A stretch of DNA of 18,464 nucleotides. Origin: Cyanobacteria bacterium UBA11370. Its GTDB lineage: Bacteria; Cyanobacteriota; Cyanobacteriia; Cyanobacteriales; Coleofasciculaceae. The DNA lies in NCBI GenBank assembly GCA_003486645.1, contig DNGI01000053.1, positions 8,579-27,042 on the forward strand, read 5' to 3'. Made by a program: the position numbers and the translations under genes. The notes beneath the pieces were generated by a model. It worked only from the letters and a program-made list of their open reading frames with translations, was not told the DNA's origin and did no database searches. How positions within the stretch are numbered: position 1 is the stretch's first letter; each line of letters begins with the position of its first letter. Shown piece after piece: positions 1-8,210 of this stretch.

Positions 1-680
1 AACAATTGTGGCGACTGCTATATCAACTAAATCTCCAGTTATTTTCGAGAATTGGTATTAGTTATACGGATGGTAAAATCGCATTTATTAAGAGAGATTT
101 TGCTGTTTTAATACTCGCTAAAACCTCATCCTTTGTTGACACCTATCATAAATTTGGAGAATACACGACTTCTTAGTGATTCGCAAATCTTAGCTGCTTG
201 AGGCTCTTCGTTTGCCACCAACAGGGCTTGGCTCTGAGTATTTATACCAACTGGAGATTTTGTAGATTCTAACTCTGTCTCGACCATTTCTTGGGCAACT
301 TCTGCTCTACGTTCTAAAATCTTGATTAGGCGTCGATCAACTCTGTGCCATGGAATTCTTGCACCTAGGTAGAGCGGTCGTTCAACTTCGCGTAATCCCT
401 TATAGCATCTAACAGTGAGGGAGCGATAGAACTGCTCTTAGCTGTAAGGGTTATAAATACTGACATTCCGCAGCCTCCATTTGACCAGTTAAAGGACACA
501 CCCTCTTAGATATAACTGTGTTGGGGAAGATTTCAACGCTATCAGTTCAATAGACTTCTCCAAAAAAGAATCTCAAACCCTTATCCTGTCTAAGAGAAAA
601 CCTAATTTCTGGAGAGGTCTAATGGGGCGAGTTAACCTTGGATTCCCCACAGGAACTTTTTCCACAGCTAACTCAAAGGC
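1..680. other. gene-poor left flank with no intact gene
   Basis: No convincing intact gene is visible before the radical SAM gene. At the left edge a plus-strand frame is open from base 3 to a TAG ending at 176. It could be the tail of a gene starting outside the window, but it has no recognisable motif. On the minus strand a broken coding remnant lies at 126-466 and is listed separately. Bases 480-680 show no open frame of note and no obvious hairpin; they are the presumed leader of the downstream plus-strand gene. Confidence 0.5.
126..466 (-). pseudogene. frameshifted minus-strand coding remnant
   Basis: From an ATG at 466 the minus strand reads 33 codons and hits TAG at 365-367. A second frame, offset by two bases, is open from 437 down to TGA at 126-128, about 103 codons, but has no ATG near its start. 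The second frame has protein-like composition, with charged helical stretches such as RVDRRLIKILERRAEVAQ. Joining the two frames near 367 would give a protein of about 110 residues. I read this as one gene broken by a frameshift, or as the decayed end of a larger gene. I do not recognise the family. A chance open frame remains possible because the stretch is short. Confidence 0.35.
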
Positions 681-785
681 TTGATTCTATCACGAAAAGA
701 CTTATACTTAACTGGGAAACTAATTAACCGCTTGTACCATCTAGGTAACTCTAAAATAACTGCAACTTACGGAACCTTGTCAGGA

Positions 786-2384
786 ATGTTTTTTAAGTGG
801 TTGGGCAAAATCAATGCAGACGTAGATTTAGGCTCCTTTTCTTTAAAAGAAGTAGGTCGTCGCTACCTCTATCGCATCAAGAGGGGGATTAGGCGCGCCT
901 TACAACAGCCTATAGAGCAGGTTAATAAGAAGATTGTTCGGCATCGTAATACAATTCATATTCTGTTACCCATTGCCAGAGAAACTATTAGTAGCCCTCT
1001 GTATATCCGCTGGATGTCTATGGTGGACTTAGATGCGAATCTGGTGGGATGGGTATATGTTTGGTCAGCCGATGACGATCAACTGATTCAACAAGCAAAA
1101 TTCCAGCGAACCTCCCCCTTCAAAGTTCCATTCCAGTTAGAGGATGGTGACTATACGATTCAAATTGTATTTCGAGGAAACGGAGTTATATATTCATCAC
1201 GGAAAGTCCCTATTACAATTGTTGCTCAATCAAAAATAGGGATACCGTTATCACCAGGAACAGAGACCCAACGAATCTACTGTCCAGCACCTTGGCTCAA
1301 GATGAATGTGGGCAAGTTTCATGCTAATCCCTGCTGCAATTTAAAGCGGAGAGTCCGTATTCCTTTTAATCCCGAAATAGAAGGATACGATCCCTGGAAT
1401 TCTCCAGCTATGGTAGAGCTACGGCAGGCACTCATTAATGGAGACAGCCGTTTCTGCCACGAAGGATGCCCTATGCTAAAGGTACGGACAAAAGAGGCTG
1501 GTATTGACCGTTTTAAAGGCTATAAAAAATTCAAACTTGAACTCTTCGGCTCAATTGATGAAGAGCGTTCATACAGTCAAAGTTTAGAAGAATTCTTAGA
1601 AGGAAAAACTATTCTTGAGAGTCAACCTCTGAGTATCAAGATGGCTCTCAATCACTTCTGTAACCATGCTTGTGTTTTCTGTGCGCGGGACATTCGTTCA
1701 TCTTGGCGTGCAGATAAATCCATGTGGGAACTACTAGAGAAGTATTTCAAAGGGTTGTATTCTGTATCCTTTTCAGGTGGAGAACCATTGATTTTCTTTG
1801 AAGCGGCTGAGGAGCAGTTGGCAAAAATTAGCGACTCTATTAAAGATGTTCACTTTGAAATTACGACGAATGGCTCCCTGCTGCTCAAGTGCGCCCCATT
1901 TTTATCGAAATTGGAACAATTGAGCCTTATTGTATCCTTCAATGCAGGAACACCAGAAACTTATGCTCGAGTTCATCGGAAAGACCACTTTGAGAGAGTA
2001 TGCCAAGGCATCCAAAAGGTACAAGAAATGAGGGCTGGCAAGCTGACTCGGATTCGCATGAAGATGATATTGATGAAGTCTACATTCAGAGAAATTCCCG
2101 ATTTCGCAAAAGTTGCTGCCAACCTGGGTGCTGATGAAGTCAAGTTTACGTCAGTACTTCTGTATAAAGATTCAGATATTGATGAATCTGAAGTCTTGTC
2201 TCTCTCAGATCCTGAGTGGTTTGAAGCCGAACAGTTGCTTAATAATGCTTGTCAGTATCTCAAAGAACGAGCCATTCCAATGAGGGTAGTAAAACCGGGT
2301 AATAAACGGGACGATTTTATCACCGTTTCAAAGGGTGTTTTTGATGACTTTGGGGAACGAGATATTGATGAAGATATGATGTAG
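786..2384 (+). CDS. radical SAM protein with N-terminal SPASM-like cysteine cluster
   Basis: Numbering is from the ATG at 786 (532 aa). The first 55 residues are basic. Residues about 55-150 look like an all-beta domain. An SPASM-like cysteine set follows: Cys166 just before a PW, the pair Cys183-Cys184, and Cys224 and Cys228. The radical SAM core then shows Cys292-x3-Cys296-x2-Cys299, which binds the 4Fe-4S cluster that cleaves S-adenosylmethionine, and GGEP at 331-334. In most SPASM enzymes the auxiliary-cluster domain follows the core, so the order here is unusual. The substrate is unknown. The glycosyltransferase-like gene 81 bp downstream suggests a role in surface glycan or peptide modification, which is inference. 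A TTG at 681 would add 35 residues; I prefer the ATG, although neither start has a good ribosome site. Confidence 0.8.
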   Translation: MFFKWLGKINADVDLGSFSLKEVGRRYLYRIKRGIRRALQQPIEQVNKKIVRHRNTIHILLPIARETISSPLYIRWMSMVDLDANLVGWVYVWSADDDQLIQQAKFQRTSPFKVPFQLEDGDYTIQIVFRGNGVIYSSRKVPITIVAQSKIGIPLSPGTETQRIYCPAPWLKMNVGKFHANPCCNLKRRVRIPFNPEIEGYDPWNSPAMVELRQALINGDSRFCHEGCPMLKVRTKEAGIDRFKGYKKFKLELFGSIDEERSYSQSLEEFLEGKTILESQPLSIKMALNHFCNHACVFCARDIRSSWRADKSMWELLEKYFKGLYSVSFSGGEPLIFFEAAEEQLAKISDSIKDVHFEITTNGSLLLKCAPFLSKLEQLSLIVSFNAGTPETYARVHRKDHFERVCQGIQKVQEMRAGKLTRIRMKMILMKSTFREIPDFAKVAANLGADEVKFTSVLLYKDSDIDESEVLSLSDPEWFEAEQLLNNACQYLKERAIPMRVVKPGNKRDDFITVSKGVFDDFGERDIDEDMM

Positions 2385-2451
2385 ATTTCCACTCTTCATC
2401 TGTGTTGCCATGTAGGTGAAATTTAAAACAACAGAGTGCAAGTAATATTGT

Positions 2452-2457
2452 AGAGGA
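2452..2457 (+). promoter_or_regulatory. ribosome binding site of the coiled-coil glycosyltransferase gene
   Basis: AGAGGA lies 8 bases before the ATG at 2466 and supports that start. Confidence 0.6.
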
Positions 2458-2465
2458 AACCTAGA

Positions 2466-3722
2466 ATGTCGGTAAACAAAATAACAGATCTAATCAAACA
2501 AGTAGAAGCCCTGAAAAAGCAGGTTGAAGCCTTAAAAAATAAAAGTGTAGAGCGTAGACAAAAGTATAGTGAATCTCGGAAGAAATTTCGTGCTGAATAT
2601 AAGAGTAAATATAAGATTAAGCGCCAAGAAATCATCCAAGAAAATCGGGCGTTAAGAAAAGAACTACAGAAAGTTATACGGTATCAATATGGCAGTTTTA
2701 CACCGGGTATTCAAAGTTGGCAGGAAAAATGGTCTAATAGTCCAGGCAAAAGAGTTTTGCTTTATGCCTTAAAAGACTACTCCGGTTCGTTTATGAAGTG
2801 GGCGATCGCCATTAATGAATTCACTCCTTATGCAGCTCGGTTAATTGCCTTTGGTAATCATCAATATGGCTACGATGTAGATTTAATTTTCCCTATGCCT
2901 AATTTGCTTGATTCAGATTTTCTAAAGTTAGCTGAAGAAGCAGATTTAATACATATAAAAGATGAGATAGGATTTTTTGAAGGCAGTAATCAACTACCTC
3001 CTGATCTATTTACACAATTTAATAAACCCCTTATTTTTACTCACTATGGAGGCAAGGCAAGGAAATTTCAAGACAACACAAGTTACCAAAATTATGTTGC
3101 AAGCTTTGCGGCCAGAATTGCGCTGACACCAGACCTATGCTATCCATGGTTTGATGGGTATTTTATTCCCCAGGGAATGGATACAGAAAAGTTTCAGTAC
3201 TCTTGGAAAGACGGAAGACTTCTAGCTCATTCTCCATCTACATCCGCCAGAAAAGGAACTGATAATTTACTGAAAGCTATCCAGGACTTAGACATAGAGT
3301 TCGATTTAATCCACGGCGTTAGTCATCCAGAATGTCTTGCCAGAAAAAAGCTGTGTAATTTATTCTTCGATCAGGCTGGTCGGGAGGTTCCAGAAAAGCT
3401 TGGTATTGACGATGTGATTGGTTGGTATGGAAACTCAGCGTTAGAAGCTGCGGTTCATGGAATACCGACCATTGCACATCTTTCAGATGAAGCTTTTAAA
3501 GGTGCTAAAAGAGGTGGAAAAGATATTAAACACAAGTGTGCCATTATTAATACACCTTTGGATGCTGAAGGAATTCGAGAAACAATAAGTAAGTATTTTG
3601 AATTATCTTCTTTTGAAAGAAAAGAATTATCCCAAAAGACAAGAGCATGGGTTAAAGATTTCCATAGTTTTTCGGTTGTCGCTAAAGAGTTACAAGCTGT
3701 TTATGATCAAGTTCTCAAGTAA
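2466..3722 (+). CDS. glycosyltransferase-like protein with N-terminal coiled coil
   Basis: This 418-residue protein begins with a highly charged coiled coil at about residues 5-70, containing heptad-like KKQVEALK repeats. From about residue 94 it becomes a two-Rossmann-domain protein of the GT-B type. VLLYALKDYSG begins the N-terminal half. HSPSTSARKGTDNLLKAI (255-272) matches the region of GT4 and related enzymes where the second domain starts. DDVIGWYGNSALEAAVHGIP (315-334) matches the donor-binding segment where a glutamate contacts the nucleotide sugar. The sugar and acceptor cannot be told. The coiled coil may mediate oligomerisation or anchor the enzyme to a partner. It follows the radical SAM gene by 81 bp on the same strand and is probably cotranscribed with it. 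There is no signal peptide or membrane segment, so it should act in the cytoplasm. Confidence 0.75.
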   Translation: MSVNKITDLIKQVEALKKQVEALKNKSVERRQKYSESRKKFRAEYKSKYKIKRQEIIQENRALRKELQKVIRYQYGSFTPGIQSWQEKWSNSPGKRVLLYALKDYSGSFMKWAIAINEFTPYAARLIAFGNHQYGYDVDLIFPMPNLLDSDFLKLAEEADLIHIKDEIGFFEGSNQLPPDLFTQFNKPLIFTHYGGKARKFQDNTSYQNYVASFAARIALTPDLCYPWFDGYFIPQGMDTEKFQYSWKDGRLLAHSPSTSARKGTDNLLKAIQDLDIEFDLIHGVSHPECLARKKLCNLFFDQAGREVPEKLGIDDVIGWYGNSALEAAVHGIPTIAHLSDEAFKGAKRGGKDIKHKCAIINTPLDAEGIRETISKYFELSSFERKELSQKTRAWVKDFHSFSVVAKELQAVYDQVLK

Positions 3723-3820
3723 AGAGTTAAGCTCCCCCAGTTACTACAGCAACTTTGCCACGGAATTCGCTCACTAAAAATGCCTCCTCGCTAATAGGTA
3801 TATTAAACACTAGTATTTTA

Positions 3821-4993
3821 CTAATTTATAGGGAAACCCATAATTTTTTTTAGTGTATTGACTATATGGGCAATCAGTTGACTTTCCATCTCTGACCAAA
3901 TCGGCAAACTCAATACTTCCCCAGCCAACAAATCGCTAACAGGATTTGCTTCATACTGTCCTTTATACACAGGCAACCGATCCTGTGGCACGGGATAATA
4001 GATCATCGTACTAATTCCCTGTTCCGCCAAATACTGCTGTACAGCATCACGTTTTCCCTCCAAAATCCTAATCGTATATTGGTGAAATACGTGTCCATCT
4101 GCCAACTCCGGTATCACAATTCCATCCACATTTGCTAATAACTCGTTATAAAGCTTCGCAACCCTGCGCCTCCCGTCATTCCAAGCATCAATATGGGGCA
4201 ATTTCACTCGCAAAATCGCCGCTTGTAGCGTATCCAAACGCGAGTTATATCCCAATACTTCATTGTGGTACTTCTTCTTAGCCCCATGCACTCGCAGCAT
4301 CCGGGCAACTTCTGCCACTTGGTCATTATTAGTAACAACTAAACCCCCATCCCCATACGCCCCCAAATTCTTCGAGGGGAAAAAGGAATACGCCCCGACA
4401 TCACCAATTGTTCCGGTATGTTTGTTACTAATACCAGTACGAGTACTTTCCTGACAAGCACCATTACAATTAGAACAAGTTCCGTAATATTTAGCACCAA
4501 AAGACTGGGCACAATCTTCAACTACCTTTAAACCGTGTTCAGCGGCAATATCCATAATTTGCCCCATTGCTGCTGGATTACCGTACAGATGAACGGGTAA
4601 AATCGCTTTAGTTCGGGGCGTAATTTTCTCTTTAATCGCTTTCGGATTAATATTGAAACTATCCGCTTCAACATCTACAAATACTGGAATTGCCCCCACA
4701 TTACTAATCGATTCTGCTGTCGCAAAGAAACTGAACGGGGTAGTAATGACCTCATCCCCTTCTCCAATTCCCAATGCCCTCAACCCAATTATTAACGCAT
4801 CAGTTCCAGAATTAACACCAATAGCGTGCTTTACCCCCAAATAAGTGGCAACTTCCTGCTCAAACAGCTTAACATCTGGCCCCATGATAAACTGACCAGA
4901 ATCTAGTACTCGTGCGATCGCATCCTGAATCTCTGCCTTAATGGCCTGATATTGGGGTTTTAAATCTAAAACGGGAATTTTTTTCTCACTCAT
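3821..4993 (-). CDS. wbpE: DegT/DnrJ/EryC1 family sugar aminotransferase (WbpE/WlbC type)
   Basis: A PLP-dependent fold-type I aminotransferase of 390 residues. [11 protein letters not shown] (61-71) is the phosphate-binding turn, Asp160 in VED pairs with the cofactor nitrogen, and Lys208 in FFPSKNLG is the Schiff-base lysine. The context with wbpA, wbpB and wbpD implies that it aminates the 3-keto group of UDP-3-keto-GlcNAcA, using glutamate, to give UDP-GlcNAc(3NH2)A. The ATG overlaps the stop of the upstream acyltransferase gene by 4 bp, so the two are translationally coupled. One oddity is an extra loop of about 20 residues at 172-192, between GAKYYG and the GTIGD segment. It carries Cys173, Cys176 and Cys180 and is not typical of the family as I know it. 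The family call is firm; the exact sugar is inferred from neighbours. Confidence 0.88.
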   Translation of the reverse strand: MSEKKIPVLDLKPQYQAIKAEIQDAIARVLDSGQFIMGPDVKLFEQEVATYLGVKHAIGVNSGTDALIIGLRALGIGEGDEVITTPFSFFATAESISNVGAIPVFVDVEADSFNINPKAIKEKITPRTKAILPVHLYGNPAAMGQIMDIAAEHGLKVVEDCAQSFGAKYYGTCSNCNGACQESTRTGISNKHTGTIGDVGAYSFFPSKNLGAYGDGGLVVTNNDQVAEVARMLRVHGAKKKYHNEVLGYNSRLDTLQAAILRVKLPHIDAWNDGRRRVAKLYNELLANVDGIVIPELADGHVFHQYTIRILEGKRDAVQQYLAEQGISTMIYYPVPQDRLPVYKGQYEANPVSDLLAGEVLSLPIWSEMESQLIAHIVNTLKKIMGFPIN

Positions 4994-5571
4994 AACACCC
5001 TTCTTACGTCCCCCTCTGACACTTGCTGATACTTCACACCCATTGAATCAACCGCATACCCATCAGCATCAAACTCTAGCACATCCCCATAAGCACTCAT
5101 CCAACCCGTGATTGTTGCCGGAACTCCAGCGACTATAGCATAAGCAGGCACATCCTTCGTCACCACTGCCCCTGCTGCTACAAACGCACACTCATGTAAC
5201 GTTACCCCGCAAACAATCGTGGCATTTGCCCCAATACTCGCCCCCCGCTTCACCCATGTTTTGAAGTAATGATCGCTAGTATTCCGAGGAAACTCACAAC
5301 GCGGGGTTTTAATATTCGTAAATACCATACTTGGACCACAAAATACGTAATCCTCCAGAATCACTCCTTCGTAGAGGGAAACATTATTTTGAATCTTGCA
5401 ATGATCGCCCACAATGACATTATTCGCCACTAAAACATTCTGTCCTATTGAACAATTGCGACCAATTTTAGCCTTGCTGAAAATATGACAGAAATGCCAA
5501 ATCTTCGTCCCCGAACCAATCTCTGCCCCTTCATCCACATACGCCGACTCATGGACAAAATAATCAGCCAC
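4990..5571 (-). CDS. wbpD: left-handed beta-helix N-acetyltransferase (WbpD/WlbB type)
   Basis: A 193-residue hexapeptide-repeat acyltransferase. Imperfect [LIV]GxxxxI repeats run from about residue 5 to 155, for example [19 protein letters not shown] and [13 protein letters not shown], and form a left-handed parallel beta-helix that acts as a trimer with acetyl-CoA. The segment [15 protein letters not shown] (83-97) is characteristic of WbpD/WlbB, which acetylate the 3-amino group made by WbpE. The C-terminal 35 residues extend beyond the helix. The gene overlaps the oxidoreductase gene by 8 bp at its start and the aminotransferase gene by 4 bp at its end, which indicates a tight operon. The family is clear; the substrate follows from gene order. 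Confidence 0.87.
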   Translation of the reverse strand: MADYFVHESAYVDEGAEIGSGTKIWHFCHIFSKAKIGRNCSIGQNVLVANNVIVGDHCKIQNNVSLYEGVILEDYVFCGPSMVFTNIKTPRCEFPRNTSDHYFKTWVKRGASIGANATIVCGVTLHECAFVAAGAVVTKDVPAYAIVAGVPATITGWMSAYGDVLEFDADGYAVDSMGVKYQQVSEGDVRRVL

Positions 5572-6508
5572 CCATCGCCTCCTGAGCTTTCTCTAAAATT
5601 TCTACCACAGCGACACCATTCCATCCATTTGAACGGGGTTGTTCTCGACTTTTTAAACAATCCAAAAAGTGTTCACATTCAAGTTTCAGCGGTTCCAACG
5701 CCGCCACTTCCACACCCTTACTCCCCTCATCCCGATTATTTAACTGACCATCTACACCCTTATCATGTACTGTAACCGTTTGTGAAACTTCATCGTAAAC
5801 CAGCATTTGTTCGCTGGCAATCACCACCGTACTGCGTTGTAACAAAGGCCAATACCAAGAACAATGTAGGTGTGCTGTTTTCCCCCCTTCAAATTGCAAA
5901 TCCACATGGACATTATCCTCAATTCCGGGTTGTAACATGGCGTGTCCTTGGGCTTGTACCTGCTGAATTTTAGGATTTCGCAATAAATCCAATACCACGG
6001 AAACATCATGAGGTGCAAACGACCACCAAACATTTTCCTCTTTACGAACCTTACCCAATTTTACTCGTTGAGTTGCCACATGTAGCACTTCTCCCGCTTT
6101 TCCACTGGCTAAATACTCCCGCATCCAGCTAATAGCGGGTTGATAAAGTAATAAATGACCTACCATCAAAATACGGCACTGTTTATCAGCGTATTCTGCT
6201 AACTGTCGCGCTTCCTCAGTCCGTAATGTTATCGGCTTTTCGACAAATACATCTTTCCCTGATTCTAAAGCCGCGATCGCCATTTGATAATGGGTTGGTG
6301 CAGGTGTTGCCAATACTACCGCCTGAACGTCACTGTTCAAAACATCCTGATACTCGCTATAAGTCGGCACATCGGGATAAGTCATTTCCACTTTAGATCG
6401 CAGTTCAGCATTCACTTCTGCTACCCCTGCTAGCGCCCCCAGATCGTAAAAATTACGAACTAGATTCTTGCCCCAATTTCCAGCCCCAACTACAATTACC
6501 TGACTCAT
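5564..6508 (-). CDS. wbpB: GFO/IDH/MocA-type UDP-GlcNAc-uronate 3-dehydrogenase (WbpB/WlbA type)
   Basis: A 314-residue NAD-dependent oxidoreductase. [15 protein letters not shown] near the N-terminus is the Rossmann dinucleotide loop. VEKPITL (89-95) is the EKP motif of the GFO/IDH/MocA family, in which the lysine takes part in catalysis. [10 protein letters not shown] (117-126) and FAPHDVS (164-170) are characteristic of the WlbA/WbpB branch, with His167-Asp168 probably at the active site. The expected reaction is oxidation of UDP-GlcNAcA at C3 to give the 3-keto sugar used by the aminotransferase. The ATG at 6508 is preceded by a heptamer repeat and a hairpin repeat (6511-6687). The 3' end overlaps the acyltransferase gene by 8 bp. 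Confidence 0.87.
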   Translation of the reverse strand: MSQVIVVGAGNWGKNLVRNFYDLGALAGVAEVNAELRSKVEMTYPDVPTYSEYQDVLNSDVQAVVLATPAPTHYQMAIAALESGKDVFVEKPITLRTEEARQLAEYADKQCRILMVGHLLLYQPAISWMREYLASGKAGEVLHVATQRVKLGKVRKEENVWWSFAPHDVSVVLDLLRNPKIQQVQAQGHAMLQPGIEDNVHVDLQFEGGKTAHLHCSWYWPLLQRSTVVIASEQMLVYDEVSQTVTVHDKGVDGQLNNRDEGSKGVEVAALEPLKLECEHFLDCLKSREQPRSNGWNGVAVVEILEKAQEAMGG

Positions 6509-6510
6509 TC

Positions 6511-6542
6511 GATTTTGGATTTGCGATTTTGGATTTTGGATT
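6511..6542. repeat. heptanucleotide short tandem repeat
   Basis: Consecutive heptamers GATTTTG, GATTTGC, GATTTTG and GATTTTG, followed by GATTATT, lie immediately upstream of the wbpB start. Tandem degenerate heptamers of this kind are a known cyanobacterial repeat type (STRR). Confidence 0.7.
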
Positions 6543-6570
6543 ATTTTGATATCTTAGATTATTGGGAGGA

Positions 6571-6687
6571 CGGACAGGATGCCCATCCCACAATACAATA
6601 ATCTTCTTGTGAGGTAGGCATCTTGTTTGCCCAATACTCATCCCACAATACAATAATTTTATTGTGAAGTAGACATCTTGTCTGCCC
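6571..6687. repeat. two-copy interspersed hairpin repeat in the wbpA-wbpB gap
   Basis: Two 49-base units, 6584-6632 and 6639-6687, match at 44 of 49 positions and lie head to tail. Each contains inverted arms around an AT-rich loop, such as CACAATA with TATTGTG in the second unit. The first unit, together with bases 6571-6583, also forms a longer imperfect stem, in which GATGCCCATCCCACAA pairs with the strand reading GATGCCTACCTCACAA. The unit looks like a short interspersed element shared across a genome. It could fold in the transcript between wbpA and wbpB. Confidence 0.7.
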
Positions 6688-6776
6688 TATAAAACACAAG
6701 CTTGAGAATCGTGCAAAATTTAAGATCATCTTCACTCTTGAATTCGAGTGTATATTTTAATCCCAAATTGGTACGA

Positions 6777-8105
6777 TCACAATAACGTTACCTTTTCTTG
6801 ATTGCAGTTCAACTTTCGAGTTACTCCCCGCGTATCCAAAACGGCTTTGCTTTTCTCAACCAGGTTAATATAATCAATCTGGCTATGATCGGTGGCAATA
6901 ATAACCAAATCCGCAGTAACTAACACTTCATCAATTAAATCAACGGACTTAAAGGTCTGTCCTGCCACTTGAATTTCAGACACATAAGGGTCATGGTAAG
7001 CAACATTCACTTTATCATTCAACAGGCAGTTAATCACCGCAATTGAAGGAGATTCTCGCCAGTCATCCAAATCTTTTTTATAAGCCACTCCAATCACTAA
7101 CACTTTAGCTTTCGCCGGAGCAACCCCTAAATTATTCAGAACTCGCCATACTTTTTCCCGCACAAACTCTGGCATTCGGCGGTTAATTTCACCCGCTAAG
7201 GCAATAAAACGGGTTTCAAAATTAAATTCTTTGGCTTTCCATTCTAAGTAATGAGGGTCTAAGGGAATGCAATGACCTCCTACCCCTGGTCCTGGATAAA
7301 ATGGCATAATCCCAAAGGGTTTAGTATTGGCGGCATCTAATACTTCCCAAACATTGAGATTCATGCGATCGCACAACAAGGCTAATTCATTCACCAGAGC
7401 AATATTAACTGCCCGAAACGTATTTTCAAATACCTTAACCAACTCCGCTGCTTTGGCACTACTCACGGGCACTACTTGCTCAATTGTCTGCTCATAAAAT
7501 AATATGGCAACATCTCGTGAATAAGCATCAGACGCACCGACAACCTTACTGGTATTCTTAGTAGTATAACGCTGATTTCCAGGGTCTACTCGTTCCGGAG
7601 AATGGGCTAAAAAGAAATCCTGACCTTGCTTTAAACCGCTGGTTTGTTCTAACAAGGGACGCATAATTTCATCCGTTGTCCCTGGATAGGTCGTTGATTC
7701 CAGTGTTACAAGTTGTCCAGGTCTAAGATACTTAGCAATCTCTTGAGTCACGTTCTCAACGTAACTTAAATTTGGAGTCAGATTCTTCGTTAAAGGAGTA
7801 GGAACACAGATCACAATCACATCCATCTCTGGGATGCGATCAAAACCTAAAATGGCTTGCAGCTTTCCGCTGCTGATCACCGCTTTTAAATCCTCATCCT
7901 TGATATCTGTGATATAGTTTTGAGCGGCATTAACGCTTTCAACTCTCTGGGGATTTTGTTCAATGCCTAGCACCCGATAGCCAACCTTGGCTTTTTCCAC
8001 GGCAAAGGGCAAACCGACATATCCAAGACCGACAACACCGACAATGGCGGTACGGCTTTTAATTTTCTCTTGCAGGTGCATTAAGGCTTGAGGTTGATCG
8101 ATCAT
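6777..8105 (-). CDS. wbpA: UDP-N-acetylglucosamine 6-dehydrogenase (WbpA type)
   Basis: A nucleotide-sugar dehydrogenase of 442 residues from the ATG at 8105, or 447 from a GTG at 8120. Near the N-terminus GVVGLGYVGLPFA is the NAD-binding loop. ESTTYPGTT and AHSPERVDPG are conserved in the family. PGPGVGGHCIPLDPHYL carries the catalytic cysteine (residue 279 from the ATG). The GGHCIPLDP form is typical of UDP-GlcNAc or UDP-ManNAc dehydrogenases rather than UDP-glucose dehydrogenase, which usually has GGSCFPKD. The enzyme oxidises C6 twice to give the uronic acid, the first step for the three downstream genes. An AGGTGG lies 12 bases before the ATG and overlaps the GTG, which favours the ATG. 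The 268-bp gap to wbpB contains repeats, so cotranscription is likely but unproven. Confidence 0.88.
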   Translation of the reverse strand: MIDQPQALMHLQEKIKSRTAIVGVVGLGYVGLPFAVEKAKVGYRVLGIEQNPQRVESVNAAQNYITDIKDEDLKAVISSGKLQAILGFDRIPEMDVIVICVPTPLTKNLTPNLSYVENVTQEIAKYLRPGQLVTLESTTYPGTTDEIMRPLLEQTSGLKQGQDFFLAHSPERVDPGNQRYTTKNTSKVVGASDAYSRDVAILFYEQTIEQVVPVSSAKAAELVKVFENTFRAVNIALVNELALLCDRMNLNVWEVLDAANTKPFGIMPFYPGPGVGGHCIPLDPHYLEWKAKEFNFETRFIALAGEINRRMPEFVREKVWRVLNNLGVAPAKAKVLVIGVAYKKDLDDWRESPSIAVINCLLNDKVNVAYHDPYVSEIQVAGQTFKSVDLIDEVLVTADLVIIATDHSQIDYINLVEKSKAVLDTRGVTRKLNCNQEKVTLL

Positions 8106-8210
8106 CCGTTTCAGTACCACCTAACTCTAGTCAAGACTAATCAATAGTCATCGGGCATTATTTGGAATATACCTGGACTATACCCCAATCGTTCCCGTTT
8201 TCTTTCACCC

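Noticed and set aside
2423..2635. minus-strand open frame of 70 codons
   Set aside because: It is antisense to the coiled-coil start of the glycosyltransferase gene and its hydrophobic composition is the mirror of Lys/Glu codons.
6571..6687. possible CRISPR array from the repeated 49-base units
   Set aside because: Only two copies exist, they are separated by 6 bases, and there are no spacers or cas genes.
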